Shown piece after piece: positions 42,668-51,595 of a stretch of DNA of 64,000 nucleotides; position 1 is the first letter of the stretch, and every line of letters starts with the position of its first letter. The notes under the pieces were generated by a model. That model was not told the origin of the DNA. It made no database searches and saw only the letters and a program-made list of their open reading frames with translations. Both the position numbers and the translations under genes were made by a program. Source of the stretch: Bacteroidota bacterium (GTDB taxonomy: Bacteria > Bacteroidota > Bacteroidia > Bacteroidales > Dysgonomonadaceae); NCBI GenBank assembly GCA_023399295.1, contig JAEWQF010000074.1, positions 1 to 64,000 of the forward strand. Reading direction: 5' to 3'.

Positions 42668-45600
42668 ATGAAAAATAAATATCTTATGAAGCATATGAAA
42701 TACACATTCATAATTTTGTTGGGCTTATTGGCCCTCGCACCGTCAACTTTCGCTCTAGGCAGCGACAACGACGGAATGGCACTGATGACACAAGCCGACA
42801 GGATCACCGTGCAAGGTATCGTGATCGATGAGTATGGGGATCCTCTTCCTGGCGCAACGGTACAACTACCCGGAACCAACACCGGAACGGTGACCGGTGC
42901 CGATGGTAGCTTCACCCTCACTGTCAACCCCGACGCAACACTGGTCGTCTCGTTCGTTGGCACCCGTAGTGTGGACGTTGTTGTGGCGGGCAGAACGGAT
43001 CTGGGAGTCATCCAGATGGTCTCCGATTTGCAGCTCCTCGACCAGGTGGTTGTGGTGGGCTATGGCACACAACGCAAGGTGGATCTCACCGGATCGGTGG
43101 CTGTGGTCAACACCGATGAGATGAAGAAAGTGTCACACTCCAACATATCAACCATGTTGGAGGGCAAGGTGGCAGGTGTGCAGATTACATCCGACGGTCA
43201 GCCGGGTGCCGATCCTACCGTGCGCATCCGCGGTATCGGCTCGTTTGGCAGCACTGCTCCCCTTTACGTGGTGGATGGTGTGCCCATGGGGACAACCATC
43301 CGCGACTTCTCACCCAATGACATTGAGACGCTGCAGGTGCTCAAGGATGCTTCTGCCGCCGCCATCTATGGTTCACGCGCTGCAAACGGCGTGGTGATCA
43401 TTACCACCAAGCAGGGCGCCCGCAACAAACCCATGAAGATCGACTACAGTGGCTATATGGGTATCGACCAGGTACGAAGTGGCGTCTATGACGTGATGGA
43501 CGCCACACAATATGGCCAGTACATCAACATGGCATTCCAGAACAGCAACATGGATGTCCCTGCCGGCTACAACCCTGCAAGTGAAAAATATCTCGACCCC
43601 AATGTGGTGAACACCAACTGGTTCAACGAAGCATTCAAGACAGGTATCCGCCAGAATCACAACATCAACATCTCCGGCGGGGGAAGCAACAACAGCTACA
43701 ACATCGGTCTCGACTATTTCAAACAGGAGGGCACCATGGTTGGTGCCGGCCCCAACTTCGAGCGTTACACAGCGCGCATCAACAACACCATGGATGCCAA
43801 GTTCGTCAAGCTGCAGACCAACATCGTCTACAGCCACAGCGACCAGGACAACATGGCTCTCAGCAACGCCAACGAGTTCGTACAGGGACTCTATGGCGCA
43901 CAATATCCGGTAATGGCATCGGCGCTGATCCTGCCTCCCAGCATCAAGGCATACGATGAATCGACCTGGGTGCTCGATGACAAGATCTCAGCCGCCTCAC
44001 AATACAATTACGACTCTTACGGGTACGGCACCTACTACGATGACGTACATGGCGACCTGCGGGTAACCAATGTGCTGCTCACCAACAGCCTGCTGGAAAG
44101 AAATGCAGTGGTCGACCGCATTGTTGCATCCGGTTCGGCAACGGTTGACCTCCTTGATATGGTGGGCAGGAAGAATCAGAATCACACGTTGGATTACAAG
44201 CTGAACCTCTCCTACAGCAAGACATTTGCAAAGGACTTCACTTTCGTGCCTGCGTTTATTCAGAGCACCACCAACTACCTCTCAAAGAGCAATGAAACCC
44301 TGTCGCAGGGATACCGCAATTACAGCGACGCACTGGCGGAGAACCTGTTGACCTATGATGGAACCTTCGGACGCAATCACTTCAATGTGGTGCTTGGTCA
44401 AACCTTCCAGCGTGAGCTCTACCACACCTTCGCCGGCAAAGGGGTGAACCTGCCCGAACCTTACTACCTGCAGGTGAACAACGCGGAGGAGACCTCTGCC
44501 AACAGTTTCGAGAGTGAACACGTGCTGGCCTCCTACATTGGTCGACTCAACTACAACTACGACGAGAAATATTTGCTATCGGCCACGGTGCGTCGTGATG
44601 GTTCCAGCCGTCTCTCTTCAAATGATCGCTGGGGATGGTTCCCCTCGGTATCGGCAGGCTGGCGCATCGAACGCGAGCACTTCTTTCCGGTAGATCCCTC
44701 AATCATCAACCTGCTGAAGCTGCGCGGCAGCTACGGCGAACTGGGAAATGAGAACATCGGTGAATACCAGTACATGGCTGTGATGGCAAGAGGAAACTAC
44801 ACCTACAGCTTCGGGAACAACAAGGTGACCGGCTCCTCCATCTCCGATTACGTGAACACAGCCATCCGGTGGGAGAAAAAGAAAATGCTGGACATCGGTC
44901 TCGATCTCGGCATGTTCAACAACAAGCTGGAGTTCAATATCGACTGGTACAAGTCCACATCGGATGATCTGCTCTATAGTGTCGCCGTACCGGCTAACGC
45001 GGGAGCAACCAACGCAACCGTGACAATGAATGCGGCAACGATGGAAAACAGTGGCCTCGAGTTCCTGGTCACCTACCGCAACCGCCACAATGATTTCAAA
45101 TATGATGTCACGGCCAACATCTCCACCCTCAGCAACAAGGTGACAAAACTGGGTGTCTCAGGTGAACCGCGCAACGACAGTTACAGCCGCACTGAGATTG
45201 GTCGCGAGGTGGGCTCCTTCTATGGATATGTCTACGAGGGTATCTTCCAGTCGCAGGAGGAGATTGACAACCGGGTGAATGACGAAGGGATCTACATCAA
45301 TCAGCCCGGGGCACAACCGGGTGACGTGGCTTACGCCGACCTCAACAACGACGGTGAAATCACCAACGAAGACCAGACATTCCTGGGTAGTGGCTTGCCG
45401 AAGGTTCACTTTGGACTGAATGCACGTGTTGAGTGGAAAGGGTTCGACGTGAGCCTCTCGACCTATGGTGCCGCAGGATTCAAGGTGGTCGATTTTGTGG
45501 ATGTGACCTTGCGCAGCTCTTATGGCATGCTCAACAAGAGCGTGGAGATGTTGAATGCCTGGCGTCCGGACAACATGAACACAGATATTCCGCGTGTTGC

Positions 45601-45892
45601 TTACAAATCGGCCGGATCCATCACCAACGACATGTTCAGCGAACGCTTCCTGCAGGATGCAACCTATCTGAAGCTTGCCAACATCACGCTCGGTTATAAC
45701 TTCCCCGACAAATGGTTTGGCGGATATCTGAACAATGTACGCATCTATGCCACTGCGCAGAATCTGGCTACATTGAGCAAATACAGGGGTTACAACGTGG
45801 ATTTCGCCGGTGGCACCTTTACACCCGGCTTCAACTATTCCTCCTACCCGACTCCGCGCTCACTCATGTTCGGTGTGAACTTCTCATTCTAA
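42668..45892 (+). CDS. SusC-like TonB-dependent outer-membrane transporter (PUL2)
   Basis: A 1074-residue outer-membrane importer. The signal peptide is preceded by a Lys/Met-rich start (MKNKYLMKHMKYTF), so the ATG at 42668 or an inner Met could be used. A carboxypeptidase-regulatory-like domain (about 45-120, GDPLPGATVQLPGTNTG), the hallmark LDQVVVVGYGTQRK, the plug (about 140-245, VLKDASAAAIYGSRAANGVVIITTKQG) and a barrel ending MFGVNFSF follow. It starts five bases after the upstream lipoprotein gene and susD follows after 21 bases, so the three are one translational block. It differs widely from the PUL1 SusC in the barrel loops. Arabinan oligosaccharides are the expected cargo from context. 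Confidence 0.96.
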   Translation: MKNKYLMKHMKYTFIILLGLLALAPSTFALGSDNDGMALMTQADRITVQGIVIDEYGDPLPGATVQLPGTNTGTVTGADGSFTLTVNPDATLVVSFVGTRSVDVVVAGRTDLGVIQMVSDLQLLDQVVVVGYGTQRKVDLTGSVAVVNTDEMKKVSHSNISTMLEGKVAGVQITSDGQPGADPTVRIRGIGSFGSTAPLYVVDGVPMGTTIRDFSPNDIETLQVLKDASAAAIYGSRAANGVVIITTKQGARNKPMKIDYSGYMGIDQVRSGVYDVMDATQYGQYINMAFQNSNMDVPAGYNPASEKYLDPNVVNTNWFNEAFKTGIRQNHNINISGGGSNNSYNIGLDYFKQEGTMVGAGPNFERYTARINNTMDAKFVKLQTNIVYSHSDQDNMALSNANEFVQGLYGAQYPVMASALILPPSIKAYDESTWVLDDKISAASQYNYDSYGYGTYYDDVHGDLRVTNVLLTNSLLERNAVVDRIVASGSATVDLLDMVGRKNQNHTLDYKLNLSYSKTFAKDFTFVPAFIQSTTNYLSKSNETLSQGYRNYSDALAENLLTYDGTFGRNHFNVVLGQTFQRELYHTFAGKGVNLPEPYYLQVNNAEETSANSFESEHVLASYIGRLNYNYDEKYLLSATVRRDGSSRLSSNDRWGWFPSVSAGWRIEREHFFPVDPSIINLLKLRGSYGELGNENIGEYQYMAVMARGNYTYSFGNNKVTGSSISDYVNTAIRWEKKKMLDIGLDLGMFNNKLEFNIDWYKSTSDDLLYSVAVPANAGATNATVTMNAATMENSGLEFLVTYRNRHNDFKYDVTANISTLSNKVTKLGVSGEPRNDSYSRTEIGREVGSFYGYVYEGIFQSQEEIDNRVNDEGIYINQPGAQPGDVAYADLNNDGEITNEDQTFLGSGLPKVHFGLNARVEWKGFDVSLSTYGAAGFKVVDFVDVTLRSSYGMLNKSVEMLNAWRPDNMNTDIPRVAYKSAGSITNDMFSERFLQDATYLKLANITLGYNFPDKWFGGYLNNVRIYATAQNLATLSKYRGYNVDFAGGTFTPGFNYSSYPTPRSLMFGVNFSF

Positions 45893-45919
45893 TAGTGAAT
45901 CATATAATAAGACATGATT

Positions 45920-47674
45920 ATGAAAAATTTAAATAGATTCTTGATGATGCTGGCAATTATTGGAGGTTTGATAGCCTGCAACGACCAGCTCAATGTGGTG
46001 AACCCGAACAATCAGACGACCTACGATTTCGGCCAGTCGGAGTCGGAACTGCAGGAGGCCATCATCGCCTGTTACAACCGTATCCGCCTCGAAGGCTCAT
46101 TTGCACGCGTGGGCTACACCATGGATGCCGTGCGTGGCGATGAGGTATGGAACTCATCACAGCAGTGGTATCTGGAGTATGACAACCTCAACTCCCCAGG
46201 TACCATCGAGATTGGTGACCAATGGATCTGGCGTGACTGGTATCATGTGGTGAACCGCACCAATTTCGTACTGTCGAAAGTGGATGCAGTGAACATGTCG
46301 CAGGAGGCATACAACCAGATCGCCGGTCAGGCACTCTTCCTGAGATCACTGGCCTACTATCACCTCTCTACCTATTATCAGACGGTGCCCTTGATTACCG
46401 ACTACGCCTCCTATTCCGATATCAACACCATGTATGCGCCCAACAACACCCAGGACGAGGTGTTTGACCAGATTGAGGCCGACCTGGCACTTGCCATGGA
46501 GATGCTTCCCTCCCGCGACAAGGGGGGTGAGTGGGCACAGGGACGTGCCACTAGCGGTGCTGCTGCAGGCTATATGGCCCGTGCGTTGATGTTCCGCCAT
46601 AAATTTTCTGAGGCATATGCCATCCTGAAAGATATCATTGGGGGCAAGTATGGTCATTATGCACTCACTGCCGACTATGGGGACAATTTCAGGGAAGGTG
46701 CTCCCTACGAGAACAATGTGGAGAGCCTCTTCGAGGTACAGTTTCTGGATTATGGCACTGGAGGTACCGACGAAGAGTGGACCCCGGTAAACATCAGCTC
46801 GGAAGCAACACAGGGTCATGCCGTGGAGAGCAACTTCGCCTCCCAGCAGCTGGGCAGCTGGGGCGACCTGGCCGGTTCACCCTGGTTGTACAACCTGTTC
46901 ATCAAGGAGAATTCCACCGATGGCCGTCTCGATCCTCGTTTGTATTGGACGCTGGTCACCTACGAAGAGGAATACAGCACCTATACCGGTCAGAAAACAG
47001 CCGCCTATCCCAATGGTGACCCGCGCAGCAACATGATTTACATGAGTGAAATCACCCAGACACCCTTGTCGAACAATGCCCAGGGTGGTATCTCCATCGC
47101 CAAGTTCACCAACGCCAGAAACAACATCTACAGCTCCATCACCAACGGGTTGCATTGTGGTGTGAACCTGCGCATGATGCGTTACAGCGACGTATTGCTG
47201 CGTGCTGCCGAGTGTGAGAATGAGATCAACGGTCCCACCCAGACAGCCATTGATTACATCAACCAGGTACGCCGACGCGTGGCATTGCCCGATCTTAAAC
47301 TAGCCGACTTCCCCTCGGCGGATGCTCTTTTCGAACAGATCGCAAATGTGGAACGGCCCAAGGAGTTTGGATGCGAAAACGGACGCGGCATCGACCTGCT
47401 CCGCTGGGGATTCTTCTACGACCAGGGACGTCTGAATCAGTTGATAGAACATGGCTATTATAAGCGCGACGGGACAGCCTCCACCGAAGAACTGACCGCT
47501 GAAACGGCCGACGATTCATCGTTCAACTACTACTACAAGGGACATGAATACTTCCCCATCTATCAGTCGACACTGAATGCAAACCCCAATCTTGTTGGCA
47601 ACTCGGCAAACAAGAACGAGGACAACGGACCTGCTTTCAAGGAGAAATACTCGATTCGTCCTGTTGTACAATAG
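45920..47674 (+). CDS. SusD-like surface glycan-binding lipoprotein (PUL2)
   Basis: A 584-residue lipoprotein counted from the ATG at 45920; one two codons upstream (45914) is equally possible. The lipobox LIAC puts the lipidated cysteine near residue 20. SusD features: the early NPNNQTTYDF segment, TPR-like helices (YNQIAGQALFLRSLAYYHLSTYYQTVPLI), a run of aromatic loop residues in the middle, and the conserved LRMMRYSDVLLRAAECENEI and RPKEFGCENGRGIDLLRWG blocks near the C-terminus. It pairs with the SusC encoded 21 bases upstream. The stop is followed within 23 bases by a terminator-like hairpin. Confidence 0.95.
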   Translation: MKNLNRFLMMLAIIGGLIACNDQLNVVNPNNQTTYDFGQSESELQEAIIACYNRIRLEGSFARVGYTMDAVRGDEVWNSSQQWYLEYDNLNSPGTIEIGDQWIWRDWYHVVNRTNFVLSKVDAVNMSQEAYNQIAGQALFLRSLAYYHLSTYYQTVPLITDYASYSDINTMYAPNNTQDEVFDQIEADLALAMEMLPSRDKGGEWAQGRATSGAAAGYMARALMFRHKFSEAYAILKDIIGGKYGHYALTADYGDNFREGAPYENNVESLFEVQFLDYGTGGTDEEWTPVNISSEATQGHAVESNFASQQLGSWGDLAGSPWLYNLFIKENSTDGRLDPRLYWTLVTYEEEYSTYTGQKTAAYPNGDPRSNMIYMSEITQTPLSNNAQGGISIAKFTNARNNIYSSITNGLHCGVNLRMMRYSDVLLRAAECENEINGPTQTAIDYINQVRRRVALPDLKLADFPSADALFEQIANVERPKEFGCENGRGIDLLRWGFFYDQGRLNQLIEHGYYKRDGTASTEELTAETADDSSFNYYYKGHEYFPIYQSTLNANPNLVGNSANKNEDNGPAFKEKYSIRPVVQ

Positions 47675-47696
47675 AAATTTTTATCTTATCTTAGAG

Positions 47697-47740
47697 ACTT
47701 CCTTATTGACTTCAATTTGCATGTTGATAAGGAAGTTTTT
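47697..47740 (+). terminator. Terminator-like hairpin between PUL2 susD and the GH43 gene
   Basis: Arms 47697-47706 and 47727-47736 pair perfectly over 10 bp (ACTTCCTTAT/ATAAGGAAGT) and can extend inward by four pairs including wobbles. T residues run from 47736 to 47740. It ends 19 bases before the chosen GH43 start. It likely gives partial termination, so that susCD mRNA exceeds that of the downstream enzymes. Confidence 0.7.
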
Positions 47741-47758
47741 AACGTAAACATTGGCGTG

Positions 47759-49435
47759 ATGAAGCAAAAATATCTATGGTTGATACACACAAGCATGATG
47801 ACACTGCTCCTGTTTGCAGGATGCAGCAAGGAGGAGGGCATCGACCCCGGGGGAGATAAGCCTGATCCGGGGAGCGAACCCGGCTGGAGCATCCCCACCT
47901 ACGCCGACGACTACTCCGCCATCGCTTCATGGTCGAATCGGGGTAAATGGAACCTGGCGAACGTACACGACCCATCGGTTGCCTTTTACAACGGCTACTA
48001 TTACATGTACGGCACCGACGCTTCCTATGGAAACGAGCATGAGGGGCATGGTCATTTTCAGGGAAAGCGTTCTACCGACCTGGTTAACTGGAACTGGGTG
48101 GGAGGTCCTTTTTATGATGCCCCCTCCTGGGTGGCCGACTCGCTCAACGCAATCCGTACCCGCATGGGGCTCGTGCCCATTGCAAAAGAGCAGATCAACT
48201 ACGGCTACTGGGCTCCGGTAGTGCGCAGAGTCAACGTGGGGGGAAAAGAGATTTTGCGCATGTATTACAGCATCATCATCGACAACTACATCAAAACAGG
48301 AAAGGCCAACACCTCGGCCAACTTCGACGGCAGCTGGACCGAGCGGGCCTTCATTGGCATGTGCGAATCGACCGATCCTGCCGGTGCCGTATGGAGCGAC
48401 AAGGGTTTTGTGACCACCTCCTCATCCGATCGGGATCTGAACTACAACCGCAGCAGTCTCTCCAGCTGGGACGCCTACTTCTACTACAACGCCATCGATC
48501 CGGCCTACATCGTCGCACCCGATGGAAAGCATTACCTGATATACGGCTCGTGGCACAGCGGCATCGCACTGCTACAGGTAGATGCCGCCACGGGTAAACC
48601 GCGCAACAAACAGGGTGAACCATACGCCAACAGCGCAAGTGAGCTGACAGCGCGTTATGGCGTGAGAATAGGCACACGTACGGCATCCTCACGCTGGCAA
48701 GGCAGCGAAGCCCCCGAGATCATTTACAAGGATGGCTACTATTATCTGTTTCTGGCCTACGACGGACTCGATGTACCCTACAATACACGGGTGGTGAGAA
48801 GCCAAAACATCGAAGGTCCCTACCTCGACATCACCGGGCGCAACTTCACCAACGGGCGCGGCGACACCTACCCCATCGTGACCCACCCTTACAAATTCAA
48901 TCTCAGCCCGGGATGGGTAGGCATCTCACACTGCACTGTCTTCAAAAAGGAAAACAGCAACGATTGGTTTTATATGTCACAAGGACGTCTCCCTGCCAAC
49001 GTGGGCGGCAACCCTTACTCCAATGCCATCATGATGGGGCACGTGCGCCGCATTGTATGGTGTCCGGCCTCACCCGACGAACCCGACAACCTCTGGCCCA
49101 TCGCACTGCCGCAGCGCTACGCCGCAGTGCCCGATTATGGAGCCATCACCAAAGACTCACTGGTGGGAACCTGGGAACACATCAAGCTGGAATACACTTA
49201 TGGACAACAAAACAGGGCAACGGCCTTGACCCTTCATGCCAACGGCACCCTGTCGGGCGCACTCACTGGCAGCTGGAGCTACAATCAGGCAAAAAAACAA
49301 CTCACCCTGGGCAATGTGATTGTCTGCGTCGAGCGTGAAGCGGACTGGGAAGCCAACCCTCGCCGTGCAACGATTGTCTATGCCGGTACCGAAAAGAATC
49401 TGAACGCCACCTACTGGGGGAAAAAGACAAAATAA
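47759..49435 (+). CDS. GH43 endo-arabinanase-type lipoprotein
   Basis: A 558-residue exported enzyme; the start at 47759 opens a lipoprotein signal ending LFAGC. A Pro/Gly/Asp linker (PGGDKPDPGSEPG) leads to a five-bladed GH43 propeller (about 60-440). The catalytic triad is visible: base D71 in VHDPSV, D247 in NAIDPAY, acid E317 in SEAPEII. The C-terminal domain (about 455-558, LVGTWEHIKLEY, TLHANGTLSGALTGSW) matches the small beta-barrel attached to extracellular endo-alpha-1,5-L-arabinanases. It would cut the arabinan backbone at the cell surface and produce oligosaccharides for the SusCD pair just upstream. An upstream in-frame ATG at 47717 falls inside the terminator hairpin and was rejected. 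Confidence 0.9.
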   Translation: MKQKYLWLIHTSMMTLLLFAGCSKEEGIDPGGDKPDPGSEPGWSIPTYADDYSAIASWSNRGKWNLANVHDPSVAFYNGYYYMYGTDASYGNEHEGHGHFQGKRSTDLVNWNWVGGPFYDAPSWVADSLNAIRTRMGLVPIAKEQINYGYWAPVVRRVNVGGKEILRMYYSIIIDNYIKTGKANTSANFDGSWTERAFIGMCESTDPAGAVWSDKGFVTTSSSDRDLNYNRSSLSSWDAYFYYNAIDPAYIVAPDGKHYLIYGSWHSGIALLQVDAATGKPRNKQGEPYANSASELTARYGVRIGTRTASSRWQGSEAPEIIYKDGYYYLFLAYDGLDVPYNTRVVRSQNIEGPYLDITGRNFTNGRGDTYPIVTHPYKFNLSPGWVGISHCTVFKKENSNDWFYMSQGRLPANVGGNPYSNAIMMGHVRRIVWCPASPDEPDNLWPIALPQRYAAVPDYGAITKDSLVGTWEHIKLEYTYGQQNRATALTLHANGTLSGALTGSWSYNQAKKQLTLGNVIVCVEREADWEANPRRATIVYAGTEKNLNATYWGKKTK

Positions 49436-49441
49436 AACCCC

Positions 49442-49486
49442 GGATCATTGAACTGACAGCCTCGATGATCCTTCCACTATCTTTTT
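49442..49486 (+). terminator. Hairpin between the GH43 and GH97 genes
   Basis: Arms 49442-49451 and 49462-49471 give ten pairs (one wobble) with a 10-base loop. A T5 run comes only 10 bases later (49482-49486), so termination strength is uncertain. It lies six bases after the GH43 stop and before the GH97 start at 49491. Confidence 0.45.
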
Positions 49487-49490
49487 AAAA

Positions 49491-51452
49491 ATGATAACAA
49501 GAATGTCTATGAAGAGGTCGCTATTGAGTCTGTTGCTGCTGGCATTGCTGATGTCTGCCACTTCGCAATACAGGGTGATCAACAGTCCCGACGGAAAACT
49601 GCAGGTGTACATGGCATGCCACAACGGGAAGCCGTCATTCAGCATCCGCTATCAAGAGAAGTGTCTGCTGGAGGAGTCGCCATTGGGCCTGATCACCAAC
49701 ATCAGCGACTTCAGCCGTGGGCTGACACTGGTGGAAACAAGCGAGAAAACCATACGACACAGCTATCAGGATCGGAAACTAAAAACAAGACGGGTGGAAT
49801 ACCTGGCCAACGAAGCGACCTTCCTGTTTGAGACAGCTCAAAAGGAACGGCTGGACATCGTCTTCAGGGTGAGCAACAACAACGTCGCATTCCGCTACAT
49901 GCTGGCACAGAACGGTGAAACGGCACGCTGCATCGTGACAGAGGAACTCTCCGGCTTCAATTTCCCATCCCATACAACCACCTTTCTGACACCCCAGGCT
50001 CCGCCAATGACCGGATGGATGAGGACCAAACCAAGCTACGAGGAAGAATATGTGGCGGATGAACCGGTAGGGACTCCCTCAAAATATGGCATCGGTTACA
50101 CGTTCCCCGGATTGTTCCATCTGGGTGATGACGGGTGGGTCTTGCTCTCGGAGACAGGTGTCGACAGCCGCTATTGTGGCGCAAGACTGAGTGAGGGTTC
50201 ATCTGACGGTCTCTACTCGGTGGCATATCCCGAAGCCGGTGAAAACAACGGCATCGGTAGCAGCAATCCCGCCATTCCGCTCCCGGGAGAGACACCATGG
50301 CGCACCATCACCGTGGGTGACAACCTGAAACCGATCGTGGAAACAACAATCGCCACCGACCTGGTGGAACCGCGCTACCAGCCATCCCGTGATTACAGCT
50401 TTGGCCGTTCCACCTGGAGCTGGCTCCTGTGGCAGGATGGCAGCATCAATTATGACGACCAGAAGAGATTCATCGACCTTTCCGCAGAGATGGGTTACGA
50501 ACTGGTACTGATCGACAACTGGTGGGACAGCCGCATCGGCCATGACAAGATTGAAACGCTGGCCGATTACGCTGCCTCAAGACAGGTGGGCATCTGCCTC
50601 TGGTATAACTCCAACGGTTACTGGAGCGATGCACCCCAGGGACCCAAGAACCGGATGAACAACGCTGTTGCCCGCAAAAAAGAGATGGCCTGGATGCAAC
50701 GCATCGGCGTGAAAGGAATCAAAGTCGACTTTTTCGGCGGTGACAAACAACAGACCATGCAACTCTATGAAGAGATCCTCTCCGATGCCAACGACTATGG
50801 ACTGACCGTGATCTTTCATGGCTGCACCCTTCCCCGCGGATGGGAACGGATGTACCCCAACTTCGCCGGCAGCGAGGCGGTCCTCGCTTCAGAAAACCTG
50901 ATCTTCACCCAGCATGCCAACGACCACGAAGCCTACAACGCCACGCTACACCCCTTTATCAGGAACAGTGTGGCATCGATGGACTTCGGTCCGGTGCTGC
51001 TCAATAGACAACACAACAGAACCAATGACGGGGGTACCAACCGTAGAACAACCGAAACCTTTCAATTGGCGACGGCAGTGCTGTTCCAGTCGCCCATCCA
51101 AAACTTCGGCCTCACCCCCAATAACCTCACCGAGCAACCCTCTTTCGTGATCAACTTCATGAAACAGATACCCACCCTCTGGGATGAGACTGTTTTCATC
51201 GATGGCTATCCGGGCAGGTATGTGGTGCTGGCCAGACGCTACGGCGACAGGTGGTTTGTGGCTGCTGTCAATGCCCTCAAGGAAGTGAAACAGATGACCC
51301 TCAGACTACCCATGCTGGCCGGCAAGGAGATCACACTCTATTCCGACAAAGACGACCGAACACCTCAAATTCATCGACACAGGGTGCCGGAGAATGGTGA
51401 CTTGATGGTGACGATCCAGCCGGATGGCGCTCTTATCGCAACGAATGAGTAG
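49491..51452 (+). CDS. GH97 glycoside hydrolase, retaining type
   Basis: A 653-residue secreted enzyme, shorter by 4-6 residues if one of the next Met codons is used. The signal peptide ends LMSATSQ. An N-terminal beta-sandwich (about 25-270) precedes a TIM barrel (about 285-560) and a C-terminal beta domain. The sequence KVDFFGGDK places an aspartate, D413, where retaining GH97 alpha-galactosidases have their nucleophile; inverting SusB-like GH97 glucosidases use glutamates elsewhere. In an arabinan locus it may remove alpha-galactose or beta-L-arabinopyranose, which are stereochemically alike, from side chains. Probably periplasmic. The family call is firm; the exact sugar is inference. Confidence 0.9.
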   Translation: MITRMSMKRSLLSLLLLALLMSATSQYRVINSPDGKLQVYMACHNGKPSFSIRYQEKCLLEESPLGLITNISDFSRGLTLVETSEKTIRHSYQDRKLKTRRVEYLANEATFLFETAQKERLDIVFRVSNNNVAFRYMLAQNGETARCIVTEELSGFNFPSHTTTFLTPQAPPMTGWMRTKPSYEEEYVADEPVGTPSKYGIGYTFPGLFHLGDDGWVLLSETGVDSRYCGARLSEGSSDGLYSVAYPEAGENNGIGSSNPAIPLPGETPWRTITVGDNLKPIVETTIATDLVEPRYQPSRDYSFGRSTWSWLLWQDGSINYDDQKRFIDLSAEMGYELVLIDNWWDSRIGHDKIETLADYAASRQVGICLWYNSNGYWSDAPQGPKNRMNNAVARKKEMAWMQRIGVKGIKVDFFGGDKQQTMQLYEEILSDANDYGLTVIFHGCTLPRGWERMYPNFAGSEAVLASENLIFTQHANDHEAYNATLHPFIRNSVASMDFGPVLLNRQHNRTNDGGTNRRTTETFQLATAVLFQSPIQNFGLTPNNLTEQPSFVINFMKQIPTLWDETVFIDGYPGRYVVLARRYGDRWFVAAVNALKEVKQMTLRLPMLAGKEITLYSDKDDRTPQIHRHRVPENGDLMVTIQPDGALIATNE

Positions 51453-51595
51453 AATGATAGGTAGAAAGAAAAATAAGTATTAACTTTACACTCATTATTT
51501 GCCTCTTGCGCAGAGATGCCCATCTGGAACCGGGAGGGCCTACTCATCGCAACATATCCACTGAAGATTCAATTTTTTATGATAAACTGAGACCC
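51453..51595. other. GH97-GH51 spacer
   Basis: A 143-base gap with an AT-rich left half. It could hold a weak internal promoter (a CATTATTTG stretch near 51496 resembles a -7 box) but no clear -33 partner is seen. The open frame starting at 51506 runs through it without any homology before residue 31. Confidence 0.35.
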
